Below, piece by piece: positions 16,317 to 25,124 of a stretch of DNA of 64,000 nt (positions are counted from its first letter, which is position 1; every line of letters begins with the position of its first letter). The DNA comes from Gramella sp. MAR_2010_147 (GTDB lineage: Bacteria > Bacteroidota > Bacteroidia > Flavobacteriales > Flavobacteriaceae), in assembly GCF_900105135.1 (NCBI RefSeq), contig NZ_LT629741.1:992001-1056000 (forward strand), written 5' to 3'. The translations under genes were made by a program, and so were the position numbers. A model generated the notes under the pieces. It made no database searches. It had not been told where the DNA came from and saw only the letters and a list, made by a program, of their open reading frames with translations.

Positions 16317-18530
16317 ATGAGTAAAACGATCATTATTTCCAACCGTCTGCCTTTACAAATTTCTATTGAAAATGACGAACTAGAAGTGTCTCCAAGTGTT
16401 GGAGGACTCGCTACTGGTTTAAAATCATTTCATAAAGACGGTGATAGTATTTGGATTGGCTGGCCTGGACTTACGGAAGAAGAGATTCCTTCAAATCTCA
16501 AGGAAGAGGTCCAGAAAAAAGCCAAAGAAGAAAATTGTGTGGCGCTTCACCTAACCTCGGAAGAAATTGACGGATTTTATTATGGCTTTAGCAATAGAAC
16601 CATCTGGCCCCTATTCCATTACTTTATGGAATACACCGAATCTGATGATAATTACTGGCGTTATTACCAACAAGTAAATCAAAAATATGCAGATGAAATT
16701 CTAAAGCATTATGAAGATGGAGATGTGATATGGGTTCATGATTATCAATTGCTTTTAGTACCCAATATGATTCGCGAAAAAGCTCCTGATGCTATCATTG
16801 GCTTTTTTAATCACATTCCTTTTCCTTCCTATGAAGTATTTAGAACCTTGCCCTGGAGAGATGAAGTTTTGGAAGGTGTACTTGGTGCAGATCTTATAGG
16901 TTTTCACACCTATGATTATGAACGTCATTTTTTAAGTTCGGTGAGTCGTATTTTGAGACATCAGGTAGATTTCAATGAAATAACCTTACCAGATAGAATT
17001 GTAAAGGTTGATTCTTTCCCTATGGGGATAGATTATAAGAAATTTGAACAAGCGGCTCTTGATCATTTTGAAAGCACCTCTGCAGATCAATCTGAATTAC
17101 AAAAAAGATTAGATCATCATTTGCAAGCAACCCCAGATGCAAAAATGATATTAAGCATAGACCGATTGGATTATACCAAAGGAATTGCTCACCGCATACG
17201 TGCCTATGAATATTTCCTGGATAGAAATCCCGAGTATATTGAAAAAGTAAGACTGGTAATGCTAGCCGTCCCATCCCGCTCCAACGTCCCGCAATATAGA
17301 AGGTTGAAAAGAGAGGTAGACGAACTGGTAGGAAGAATTAACGGTAAATTTTCCACGGTTAGCTGGACGCCTATCTGGTATTTTTACCGGTCCATGCCTT
17401 TTGAAAACCTGATAGATCTATATACTACCTGCGATATAGCTTTACTCACTCCAATTAGAGATGGAATGAATTTAGTGGCTAAAGAATATATAGCTACCCG
17501 AACAGATAAAACAGGAGTGCTTATTTTAAGTGAGATGGCGGGAGCAGCGCATGAGATGAATGAAGCTCTTATCATTAATCCAAACAATTTTGAACAGGTG
17601 GCAACAGCGCTTAAAACTGCCTTCGATATGCCTGAAGAAAAGCAGATCGAAAGAAATAAAATGCTTCAGAAAAGATTACGAAGATATAGCGTAGAGAAAT
17701 GGGCAGAAGATTTCATGAAGTCGCTAAGAAAAACTAAAGAAAACAGAGACTCTTTTCAATCTATAAAGATAACTCAGGATATTTCTACGGAAATCATGAA
17801 TCAATTTAAAAATGCTAAAAAAAGAGTATTGTTTATTGATTATGACGGAACCTTGGTGAATTTTGTAGACAAGCCTGAAAATGCCAAACCGGATGCCGAA
17901 TTAAAAGAACTCATTAGAACCTTGAATTCTCAGGAAAATACCGATGTTATTTTAATAAGCGGTAGAGACAAAAACACGCTGGGAACCTGGTGGAAAGATG
18001 TGCCGGTAGAATTGATTTCTGAACATGGTGTCTGGATGCGGCAGATTGATGGTGACTGGGAACTTTCAGAAAATGTAAAAAGCGAATGGATGGATGCCGT
18101 AAGACCTGTGATCGAAAACTTTGTAGACCGTACTCCGGGTACATTTATTGAAGAAAAAAACTACTCACTGGCCTGGCATTACCGAAAAGCCGATCCCGAA
18201 CTTGGCGAGATCAGAGCAAATGAACTAAGCAATGTTTTAAAAGAGCTTATTTCCAATCGTGGTTTAAGTGTACTGGAAGGAAATAAGGTTTTGGAAATAA
18301 AAAGCAGTGGTGTAAATAAAGGAAAAGCATCTTCCAAAAAATTAGTGGGCAAAGATTATGATTTCATCTTTGCAATTGGAGACGACTGGACAGATGAATA
18401 TATGTTCCAGGATCTTCCGGAAACTTCTTATACCGTGAAAGTTGGAATTAAAAAAACCAGCGCCAGATACTATGTAGAAGGAACTCCGAAGGTGCGTCAT
18501 TTATTGGAAAAATTCAAGGAAAATATGTAA
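16317..18530 (+). CDS. Bifunctional trehalose-6-phosphate synthase / phosphatase
   Basis: Makes trehalose from UDP-glucose and glucose-6-phosphate in two steps on one 737-aa chain. Residues 1-480 form the GT20 synthase: SNRLPLQI at the start, GGLATGL near 30, VHDYQLLLVPNMIR near 140, FFNHIPFPSYEVFRTLPWR, and SIDRLDYTKGI near 280. Residues ~500-737 form the HAD phosphatase, with Asp508 and Asp510 in LFIDYDGTLV, LISGRD near 543, and the late motif AIGDDWTDEYMF. All key residues are retained. This is an OtsA-OtsB fusion, common in Bacteroidota. It faces a GH15 hydrolase, pairing trehalose synthesis with possible breakdown. The role is probably osmotic or desiccation tolerance. Confidence 0.95.
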   Translation: MSKTIIISNRLPLQISIENDELEVSPSVGGLATGLKSFHKDGDSIWIGWPGLTEEEIPSNLKEEVQKKAKEENCVALHLTSEEIDGFYYGFSNRTIWPLFHYFMEYTESDDNYWRYYQQVNQKYADEILKHYEDGDVIWVHDYQLLLVPNMIREKAPDAIIGFFNHIPFPSYEVFRTLPWRDEVLEGVLGADLIGFHTYDYERHFLSSVSRILRHQVDFNEITLPDRIVKVDSFPMGIDYKKFEQAALDHFESTSADQSELQKRLDHHLQATPDAKMILSIDRLDYTKGIAHRIRAYEYFLDRNPEYIEKVRLVMLAVPSRSNVPQYRRLKREVDELVGRINGKFSTVSWTPIWYFYRSMPFENLIDLYTTCDIALLTPIRDGMNLVAKEYIATRTDKTGVLILSEMAGAAHEMNEALIINPNNFEQVATALKTAFDMPEEKQIERNKMLQKRLRRYSVEKWAEDFMKSLRKTKENRDSFQSIKITQDISTEIMNQFKNAKKRVLFIDYDGTLVNFVDKPENAKPDAELKELIRTLNSQENTDVILISGRDKNTLGTWWKDVPVELISEHGVWMRQIDGDWELSENVKSEWMDAVRPVIENFVDRTPGTFIEEKNYSLAWHYRKADPELGEIRANELSNVLKELISNRGLSVLEGNKVLEIKSSGVNKGKASSKKLVGKDYDFIFAIGDDWTDEYMFQDLPETSYTVKVGIKKTSARYYVEGTPKVRHLLEKFKENM

Positions 18531-18668
18531 GAAGATTTACTTGTTAAATAATTTAGGAATTCTTATAAAAGTTTAAATATACATTAACTCCCTGTAGATG
18601 GGTTCGCTTTAATTTCTGCTTAATTTTACACCATGAATTTAAATCAAACCAATTTAAAACCAAATTCT

Positions 18669-18953
18669 ATGAAATCAGGAAAATTGTTATTAGGATTAGT
18701 TTCCGGAGCTGTAGCAGGAGCTGTAGTGGGACTTTTATATGCACCTAAAAAAGGAAAAGATACTCGTAAGGCTATCACAGAAAGAGGAGATGATTACATT
18801 AAGGGCGCCAATAAAAGTATTCATGACTTTACAGATTCAGTAAGTCATAAAATGGAAGCGCTTAAAGCCAGAACCAAAGCTAACTTAGCTGGATCAAAAT
18901 CTGAAGAAAAAATTAATAAAGCTAAAGCAGAAATGCATGATGTAGCTAGTTAA
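18669..18953 (+). CDS. YtxH domain-containing protein
   Basis: A small protein (94 aa from this ATG). Its N-terminus, KLLLGLVSGAVAGAVVGLLY, is a glycine-rich membrane segment followed by the YtxH hallmark APKKGKDTRK and a lysine-rich amphipathic helical tail. The frame also has an ATG at 18633, which would add 12 polar residues. The later ATG fits the usual start of family members better, and a possible -7 box (TAATTTTA, 18621-18628) sits too close to 18633. YtxH proteins are linked to general stress in Bacillus, but their molecular role is unknown. It is a single-gene unit with its own terminator. Confidence 0.82.
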   Translation: MKSGKLLLGLVSGAVAGAVVGLLYAPKKGKDTRKAITERGDDYIKGANKSIHDFTDSVSHKMEALKARTKANLAGSKSEEKINKAKAEMHDVAS

Positions 18954-18980
18954 TTTATAAAGAAATAGATGATAAATAAG

Positions 18981-19012
18981 GCCTCGGAATTTTTCCGGGG
19001 CTTTGTTTTTTT
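18981..19012 (+). terminator. Rho-independent terminator after ytxH-like gene
   Basis: 9-bp stem (GCCTCGGAA / TTCCGGGGC, one G-T pair) with a 3-nt loop, then a T-rich run. Confidence 0.85.
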
Positions 19013-19060
19013 AATATCCCTGAAACTTCTGTATTTTAGGGAGCTAATTAAAAAAATACT

Positions 19061-20416
19061 ATGAAATTAATATCCCCCTTTAAAGTACTTTTATTTTTCA
19101 GTTTTATTTTTATATCTCAAATTTCCAATGCTCAGGATACAGATCAGCGACTCTATGAAATAATTGATAATATTTCTGCAGATAGTATTGAGTATGATAT
19201 TAAGAAACTGGCAGGTTTCGGTACACGAAATACATTTAGTGATACTGTTTCAGATTCAAGAGGAATTGGCGCTGCGAGAAGATGGATAAAATCTGAATTC
19301 GATAATATATCGTCAAATTGCGACAATTGCCTGGAAGTTTTTTATCAGAAAGACTTTGTGACCCCGGAAGATGGGCAGCGTATTCCCAAAGAGGCCTGGA
19401 TAGTAAATGTGGTTGCCATCCAGAAAGGAAGTAAGTACCCTAATCGCTATGTGATTATGAGTGGCGATATAGATTCCCGTGCCAGTAATACCATGGATTT
19501 TACTACAGATGCACCTGGAGCGAATGATAACGCAAGTGGTATGGCTGGAACTATGGAAGCCGCAAGAGTTCTATCTAAATACGATTTCGAAAACAGTATT
19601 ATTTATGTAGGTCTGTCTGGTGAAGAACAAGGTTTGTTCGGCGGAAAAGGTCTTGCTGAATATGCTAAGGAGAATAACTGGGACATCATCGGGATTTTGA
19701 ATAATGACATGATCGGTAATATTGAAGGTGTGGATGGAGTTATAGATAATAGAAGTTTCAGGATCTTTTCTGAACCCGTGCCTCCTACTGAAACCGAACA
19801 GGAAAGAAGAATGCGAAGATTTTATGGAGGGGAAGTTGATGGAATTTCAAGACAACTGGCAAGATACATTCATAACAACGTGGAGACGTATATGCCAGAA
19901 ATGAACCCAATGATGATCTATCGTCTGGATAGATTTGGACGTGGTGGGCACCATAGACCATTCAACGACCTTGGTTTTGCAGGAGTTAGAATTATGGAAG
20001 CGCATGAAAATTATAACCGTCAGCACCAGGATATTCGTACTGAAGATGGCATTGAATATGGTGATGTGGTAGAAGGGGTTAATTTTAATTATGCTAAGAA
20101 ACTTACGGCGGTAAATGCCATTAACCTTGCCAGCCTGGCCTGGGCGCCACCAGCTCCGGAAAAAGTTGAAATTGGTGGAATCGTAGAACCTAATACAAAA
20201 CTTAGATGGGGTGCTGTAGATGGAGATATATTGGGTTATAAAATATACTGGAGAGATACCACGGCTCCCCAATGGCAATATTCAAGATTTGTAGGCGATG
20301 TTACTGAATTTACACTGGATGGCATCGTAATAGATAACTACCTTTTTGGAGTTGCTGCTGTTGGTAAAAATGGACACGAAAGCATAGTCGTTTTCCCTAC
20401 AGGAACTTTTAGGTAA
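19061..20416 (+). CDS. Secreted M28 family metallopeptidase with C-terminal FN3-like domain
   Basis: A 451-aa exported protein: signal peptide about residues 1-24 (ending ISNAQD), then an M28 aminopeptidase domain, then about 85 residues (from PPAPEKVEIGG) resembling a fibronectin III module. Zinc-site segments are visible: GANDNASG (Asp ligand), GEEQGLFGG (catalytic and ligand Glu), NNDMIGN (Asp), and GHHRPF with AHENYNRQHQ near the end. The first zinc ligand, normally His in GHxDS, is Asp here (MSGDIDSRAS). This may be a clade feature or may alter metal binding. No partner gene; a terminator lies on each side. It probably trims peptides in the periplasm or outside the cell. Confidence 0.88.
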   Translation: MKLISPFKVLLFFSFIFISQISNAQDTDQRLYEIIDNISADSIEYDIKKLAGFGTRNTFSDTVSDSRGIGAARRWIKSEFDNISSNCDNCLEVFYQKDFVTPEDGQRIPKEAWIVNVVAIQKGSKYPNRYVIMSGDIDSRASNTMDFTTDAPGANDNASGMAGTMEAARVLSKYDFENSIIYVGLSGEEQGLFGGKGLAEYAKENNWDIIGILNNDMIGNIEGVDGVIDNRSFRIFSEPVPPTETEQERRMRRFYGGEVDGISRQLARYIHNNVETYMPEMNPMMIYRLDRFGRGGHHRPFNDLGFAGVRIMEAHENYNRQHQDIRTEDGIEYGDVVEGVNFNYAKKLTAVNAINLASLAWAPPAPEKVEIGGIVEPNTKLRWGAVDGDILGYKIYWRDTTAPQWQYSRFVGDVTEFTLDGIVIDNYLFGVAAVGKNGHESIVVFPTGTFR

Positions 20417-20439
20417 AAAACATCATAATTATAAACAGG

Positions 20440-20471
20440 AAAGCCGAATATTAATTTATTCGGCTTTTTTT
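20440..20471 (+). terminator. Rho-independent terminator after M28 peptidase
   Basis: Perfect 11-bp stem (AAAGCCGAATA / TATTCGGCTTT) with a 6-nt loop, then a T-run. Confidence 0.9.
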
Positions 20472-20590
20472 ATTTCACCAATTCTTCAATTAAAATAAAA
20501 TACTAATTAACAATACTTTACACAAAGATTAATTAAAATTAGGAGCGCTTATAATTAATTTAGATATGATCAAACCAAAAAATATTAAAA

Positions 20591-20794
20591 ATGGCAGATA
20601 TCAGAATTGAAAAAAAGAGACGTATATGGCCCTGGATTTTGCTCATCATCATTCTGGGTATCCTTGCTTTCCTGTATATATACGGAAGCCTTGGTACAGA
20701 GGAAACAGATGACATGGAGGAGGTAGAAATGGAAGAAGTTACCTTGGTAAAACCTCCAATAGAACTAAATGATAGTGAAGTAAAAATCAGTTAA
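20591..20794 (+). CDS. Small single-pass membrane protein, unknown function
   Basis: A 67-aa protein. A basic N-terminus (EKKRRIW) is followed by one strong transmembrane helix (about residues 13-32, PWILLIIILGILAFLYIYG) and a very acidic tail (EETDDMEEVEMEEV). By charge, the N-terminus is likely cytosolic and the acidic tail outside. I recognise no family. It lies 14 bases upstream of the PRC-barrel gene, likely in one transcript, and in a group of stress-type genes. Its coding status is supported by the sharp membrane topology and the tight spacing. Confidence 0.72.
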   Translation: MADIRIEKKRRIWPWILLIIILGILAFLYIYGSLGTEETDDMEEVEMEEVTLVKPPIELNDSEVKIS

Positions 20795-20808
20795 TTAAAT
20801 CGAAGGTT

Positions 20809-21642
20809 ATGAGTACAAAGGAGAAACATTTATATTATTTAAATGAACTAAAGGATTATAAAGTGAATAGTAAAGATCCCGATATTCGAGGCTGGGAAGT
20901 AAGAGATCTTGATAACCGAACAATTGGAAAGGTAGATAATTTCCTGGTTAATAAAGAAGCCGGGAAGGTGGTGTATGTAGATGTAGAGGTAGATCAAAGT
21001 ATTATTGATGTAAACCATGATCCTTACTCTTCCCATACTCATTCAGAAATTAAAGAATTTATTAATAAAGAGGGAGAAAATCATATTATCATTCCTATTG
21101 GATTAATCAACCTGGATCTGAAAAATAAATATGCTTATTCTGAAAGTATCAATTATAAAACCTTTGCTGAAACCAAGCGATATCGTACTGGCACTTATAT
21201 TAGCAGGGATTATGAGCATCAAGTATTAGATTCTTATGATAGAAGAAGAGATCATTTAAATAAAGAAAGTGAGCTAAGAAAAACCAGAACTGCATATACC
21301 GATGCAGAATTGGAAGAAAGGGAGATTAGGAAAAATAAAGAAGTAAAAATGCATCATGATAGGCCTGAAAGTGAAACTGAAGAAAGAATTCGTAGAGAAA
21401 AAGAAAATCTTCGATATAAGTCTGAAGGTCATAACAGGCCTATAGATGACCACAACAGGGCGCTGCATCATCACGATCCTCCAAAAGATCTTCAACCTGA
21501 AAGAACAATAGATGAAGACAGTAACTGGTTAAGAGACGATCGTGAAATAGACGATGAAGATCCCTATGTAGCGAGACGACAAAGAAATAAAAATAATAAA
21601 GATTTCTATGATCGGGAAGAATTTGATAAACGAGAATATTAA
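20809..21642 (+). CDS. PRC-barrel domain protein with long charged tail
   Basis: A 277-aa protein. The first 120 residues contain a PRC-barrel: DIRGWEVRDLDNRTIGKVDN, then NKEAGKVVYVDVEVD, and HIIIPIGLINLDLKNKYAY. From about residue 150 on the chain is extremely rich in Asp, Glu, Arg, Lys and His (for example DDHNRALHHHDPPKDLQ) and is probably disordered or helical. PRC-barrels occur in photosynthetic reaction centres, RimM and many stress-type proteins; here no enzyme partner is present. It follows the small membrane protein by 14 bases and is closed by a terminator. Its function is unknown; a link to stress adaptation is inferred from the trehalose and YtxH neighbours. Confidence 0.82.
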   Translation: MSTKEKHLYYLNELKDYKVNSKDPDIRGWEVRDLDNRTIGKVDNFLVNKEAGKVVYVDVEVDQSIIDVNHDPYSSHTHSEIKEFINKEGENHIIIPIGLINLDLKNKYAYSESINYKTFAETKRYRTGTYISRDYEHQVLDSYDRRRDHLNKESELRKTRTAYTDAELEEREIRKNKEVKMHHDRPESETEERIRREKENLRYKSEGHNRPIDDHNRALHHHDPPKDLQPERTIDEDSNWLRDDREIDDEDPYVARRQRNKNNKDFYDREEFDKREY

Positions 21643-21670
21643 AGATAAAGTTTAATTTGTTGAAGTAAAA

Positions 21671-21699
21671 AAGGGAAGCCATTTTGGTTTCCCTTTTTC
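21671..21699 (+). terminator. Rho-independent terminator after PRC-barrel gene
   Basis: Stem GGGAAGCC / GGTTTCCC (one G-T pair), 5-nt loop, A-run before and T-run after. Confidence 0.85.
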
Positions 21700-21777
21700 T
21701 ATTCTAATGAATGAAAATAAGAATAAAGCGAAAATTGTATCTTGGGACATATTTTTAATTTTCATCTTTAATATTCT

Positions 21778-24700
21778 ATGAAAAAAATTACTTTATGTCT
21801 ATCCTTTCTGCTAATTTCCGTTAGCATTTTTGGGCAGGATATCGATCTTTCTCTATTAAAAAATAAAACTCCAAGAAATATAGGTCCTGGTGGAATGAGC
21901 GGCAGGGTAACCTCTATTGATGTGGTAACCAAAGATCCCAATATTATGTATGTGGGTACAGCTTCTGGAGGGCTTTGGAAATCGACTAGTGGTGGTGTTA
22001 AGTGGGCACCAGTTTTTGATGATCAGGTTACGGCTTCTATAGGCGCTGTAGCAATTCAACAATCCAATCCTTCTGTAATATGGGTTGGAACTGGTGAAGG
22101 TAATCCAAGAAACAGCCTGAATGGTGGTTACGGTATTTTTAAATCGCTTGATGGTGGGCGATCCTGGAACAGAATGGGACTGGAAAAAACCCGGCACATT
22201 CATAGAGTAGTAATTCATCCAGACAATCCAGATATTGTATATGCAGCGGCTATAGGTTCGCCCTGGGGCGCTCATGAAGAAAGAGGTGTTTATAAAACCG
22301 TGGATGGAGGAAAGAGCTGGGAAAAAATTCTTTATTCCAATAAATTAACCGGAGCAGCAGACCTGGTGATGGATACTAATAATCCCAATAAGTTGATTGC
22401 AGCCATGTGGGAACATAAAAGAGATCCCTGGTTCTTTGAATCTGGCGGAGAAGGCTCTGGAATGTTTATAACTCATGATGGTGGGGAAACATGGACTGAA
22501 AAAACAGCCGAAGATGGTTTGCCGGAAGGTAATCTGGGTAGAATGGGGCTTGCAATTGCACCCAGCAATTCTAATATTATCTATGCACTTGTAGAGTCCA
22601 AGAAAAATGCACTTTACAAGTCTGAGGATGGTGGCTTTAACTGGAAAATGATCAACGATAAGGATGAGATTGGAAACAGACCATTTTATTACAGTGATAT
22701 CTTTGTAGACCCTCAAAATTCCAATCGTATATATTCTGTTTTTACTTATGTAAATGTATCTGACGACGGCGGAAAAAGCTTTGAAAGCTTAATGCCTGCA
22801 TATGGTGTGGACAATGGAGTGCATCCAGATCATCACGCCTGGTGGATTCATCCAGAGGACGGTGGTTTTATGATGGATGGTAATGATGGAGGTTTGAATA
22901 TCACACGTGACTATGGAAAAACATGGAGGTTCGTTGCCAATCTTCCTGTTGCGCAATTCTATCATATAGCCGTGGATAATGAATTCCCATACAATGTCTA
23001 TGGCGGAATGCAGGATAACGGTAGCTGGCGTGGCCCGGCCTACGTATGGAAAGCCCAGGGAATTCGTAATTCCTACTGGCAGGAGATCTCTTTTGGAGAT
23101 GGATTTGATGTGGTTCCAGATAAAGATGATAGCCGCTATGGCTGGAGCATGAGCCAACAAGGATATGTGAGTCGATATGATCATATAACTGGAAATAATT
23201 ATACCGTAAAACCTACCCATCCAGATCCTGACGTAGAACTTAGATTTAACTGGAATTCAGCAATAAATATTGATCCTTTTGATAACAGTACTATTTATTT
23301 CGGAAGTCAGTTTGTGCATAAGAGTATAGATAAAGGTCTTACCTGGAAAATCATTTCACCGGACCTCACCACAGACGATCCTGAGAAGCAAAAACAAGAG
23401 GAAAGTGGTGGACTTACTATTGATGCTACGGGTGCTGAAAACTTTACGACTATTCTTGTGATAGAACCTTCACCAATAGAAAAAAATATGATGTGGGTAG
23501 GTACTGATGACGGGAAAGTACATTACACGAAAGATGGCGGTAATAGCTGGAACGACGTTTCAGAAAACATGCCTGGACTTCCCAAAGGTACATGGATTGT
23601 CCAGATAAAAGCATCAAATAAAAATAAAGGCGAAGCTCTTCTTGTGACTAACGATTACCGAAGATTCAATTATACTCCTTACGCTTATCGCACAACAAAT
23701 TATGGGAAAAGCTGGACCCGCATCGTAGATGAAGAAGACACCGAAAGTTATGCGCTAAGTATTATAGAAGATCCAGAAGAAAAGAACCTGCTTTTCCTGG
23801 GAACAGATGATGGCCTATATATATCATTTAATGCAGGTGAAAACTGGCAGAAATACACTAACGGATTTCCAACTGTTCCTGTGAAAGACCTGGTAATTCA
23901 TCCAAGGGAACAGGATCTTATTATTGGCACCTTTGGTAGAGCTGCCTGGGTGTTGGATGACATTAGACCTTTTAGAGAGATCGCTGGAAATAGTCAAATC
24001 CTAAAAAAGAAAGTGGCATTATTTGAACCACCAATCGCATACCATTCTGCTTCTCAGCAACCAACGGGAAGTCGTTTTGGTGCAGATGCTACGTATCACG
24101 GTGAGAATAGAAGTTCTGGTGCAAGATTATCTTATTTCGTTGAAGTTGCTCCCAAAAAAGATACCTTAATAAACAAGAAGGAGAACTCAGTTAAAACTAA
24201 TAAAAGAGACAATAGAGTATCCCGAAAAAAACGCGAAGGAGAATCTGGCAATATTGAAGCTGATATTGACAAAGACTCTACATCTATAGAAGCTTCAAAG
24301 ATCACATGGGATTCCATTAAATTAAATATCTATGATGGAGATCGTTTAATTCGTACTCTCAAAAGAAATTCACCAGATACTACTGGAATTCATACAATGA
24401 TCTGGAGACTGGACGAAAAAGGAGTTAAACATCTATCAAGGGAAATCACAGAGCAGAAGAACGAGCCTTCGGGAATAGATGTAAAACCTGGTAAATACAG
24501 GCTTGTATTGCATTATGGGGATCAAAAGTCTGAACAGATGATCGAGGTAAAATCAGATCCAAGACTGGAAGTGTCCACTCAAAGAATCGAAGAGGTTTAC
24601 ATAAGTTTAAAAGAACTGGAAAACATGACTCAAACTGCAGCAGAAGCGGTTGAGCAACTGGTTGAAAGTAAGAATATTGCAGAGCAATTTCAGAAGAATT

Positions 24701-25071
24701 TGAAGAAGCAAAAGAATGGTGAAATAGAATTTAAAAAAGAGATCGAAGAAAGTAAAGAGATCAATAAATCTATTGAAGAACTAGTTGCGCTATTCGTAGG
24801 TAAGAAAGATGAAAGACAGGGTATCGTAAGAAACAGGGAAAATACGGTAGAAACTCGGATTGGTATTGCAAGAGGTTATGTAAGTAGCAGGCAAAATGCT
24901 TTAACTATTACTGAGAGAACACTGGTAAAACATGCCAGAAATGAGCTTAAAGAGGCATTAACAGCTACCAATGAATTCTTTAATAATAAATGGCCTGAGT
25001 ATCGTTCTAAAATGGAAGCTTTGGAATTGCCTGTATTTAAAGAAATAAAAACTTTTGATCTTGGGAACTAA
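21778..25071 (+). CDS. Secreted BNR/sortilin-like beta-propeller protein
   Basis: A 1,097-aa exported protein with a signal peptide of about 19 residues (ISVSIFGQD). Residues 30 to about 740 hold many BNR/Asp-box-type repeats (forms such as STSGGVKWAP, SLDGGRSWNRM, TVDGGKSWEK, THDGGETWTE, SEDGGFNWKM, TKDGGNSWND), as in VPS10/sortilin and WD40/YVTN-BNR-like proteins. After the propellers comes a Lys/Arg/Glu-rich linker (near 790-830), a beta-rich segment (KPGKYRLVLHYGDQ) and a helical C-terminus. Such proteins are often labelled glycosyl hydrolase, but no sialidase catalytic set is evident, so a binding or scaffold role is as likely. Monocistronic, with a terminator on each side. Confidence 0.85.
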   Translation: MKKITLCLSFLLISVSIFGQDIDLSLLKNKTPRNIGPGGMSGRVTSIDVVTKDPNIMYVGTASGGLWKSTSGGVKWAPVFDDQVTASIGAVAIQQSNPSVIWVGTGEGNPRNSLNGGYGIFKSLDGGRSWNRMGLEKTRHIHRVVIHPDNPDIVYAAAIGSPWGAHEERGVYKTVDGGKSWEKILYSNKLTGAADLVMDTNNPNKLIAAMWEHKRDPWFFESGGEGSGMFITHDGGETWTEKTAEDGLPEGNLGRMGLAIAPSNSNIIYALVESKKNALYKSEDGGFNWKMINDKDEIGNRPFYYSDIFVDPQNSNRIYSVFTYVNVSDDGGKSFESLMPAYGVDNGVHPDHHAWWIHPEDGGFMMDGNDGGLNITRDYGKTWRFVANLPVAQFYHIAVDNEFPYNVYGGMQDNGSWRGPAYVWKAQGIRNSYWQEISFGDGFDVVPDKDDSRYGWSMSQQGYVSRYDHITGNNYTVKPTHPDPDVELRFNWNSAINIDPFDNSTIYFGSQFVHKSIDKGLTWKIISPDLTTDDPEKQKQEESGGLTIDATGAENFTTILVIEPSPIEKNMMWVGTDDGKVHYTKDGGNSWNDVSENMPGLPKGTWIVQIKASNKNKGEALLVTNDYRRFNYTPYAYRTTNYGKSWTRIVDEEDTESYALSIIEDPEEKNLLFLGTDDGLYISFNAGENWQKYTNGFPTVPVKDLVIHPREQDLIIGTFGRAAWVLDDIRPFREIAGNSQILKKKVALFEPPIAYHSASQQPTGSRFGADATYHGENRSSGARLSYFVEVAPKKDTLINKKENSVKTNKRDNRVSRKKREGESGNIEADIDKDSTSIEASKITWDSIKLNIYDGDRLIRTLKRNSPDTTGIHTMIWRLDEKGVKHLSREITEQKNEPSGIDVKPGKYRLVLHYGDQKSEQMIEVKSDPRLEVSTQRIEEVYISLKELENMTQTAAEAVEQLVESKNIAEQFQKNLKKQKNGEIEFKKEIEESKEINKSIEELVALFVGKKDERQGIVRNRENTVETRIGIARGYVSSRQNALTITERTLVKHARNELKEALTATNEFFNNKWPEYRSKMEALELPVFKEIKTFDLGN

Positions 25072-25093
25072 AGAAATAATATAGCACCTGTAC

Positions 25094-25124
25094 GCCCCCT
25101 GTTTCATTTCAGGGGGCTTTTATT
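25094..25124 (+). terminator. Rho-independent terminator after BNR protein gene
   Basis: Perfect 8-bp GC-rich stem (GCCCCCTG / CAGGGGGC) with an 8-nt loop, followed by TTTTATTATATT. It lies against the end of the convergent minus-strand gene. Confidence 0.85.

Noticed and set aside
22345-23220. Long antisense open frames inside the BNR-protein gene
   Set aside because: Repeated propeller codons produce open antisense frames; the plus-strand protein is a coherent exported family member.
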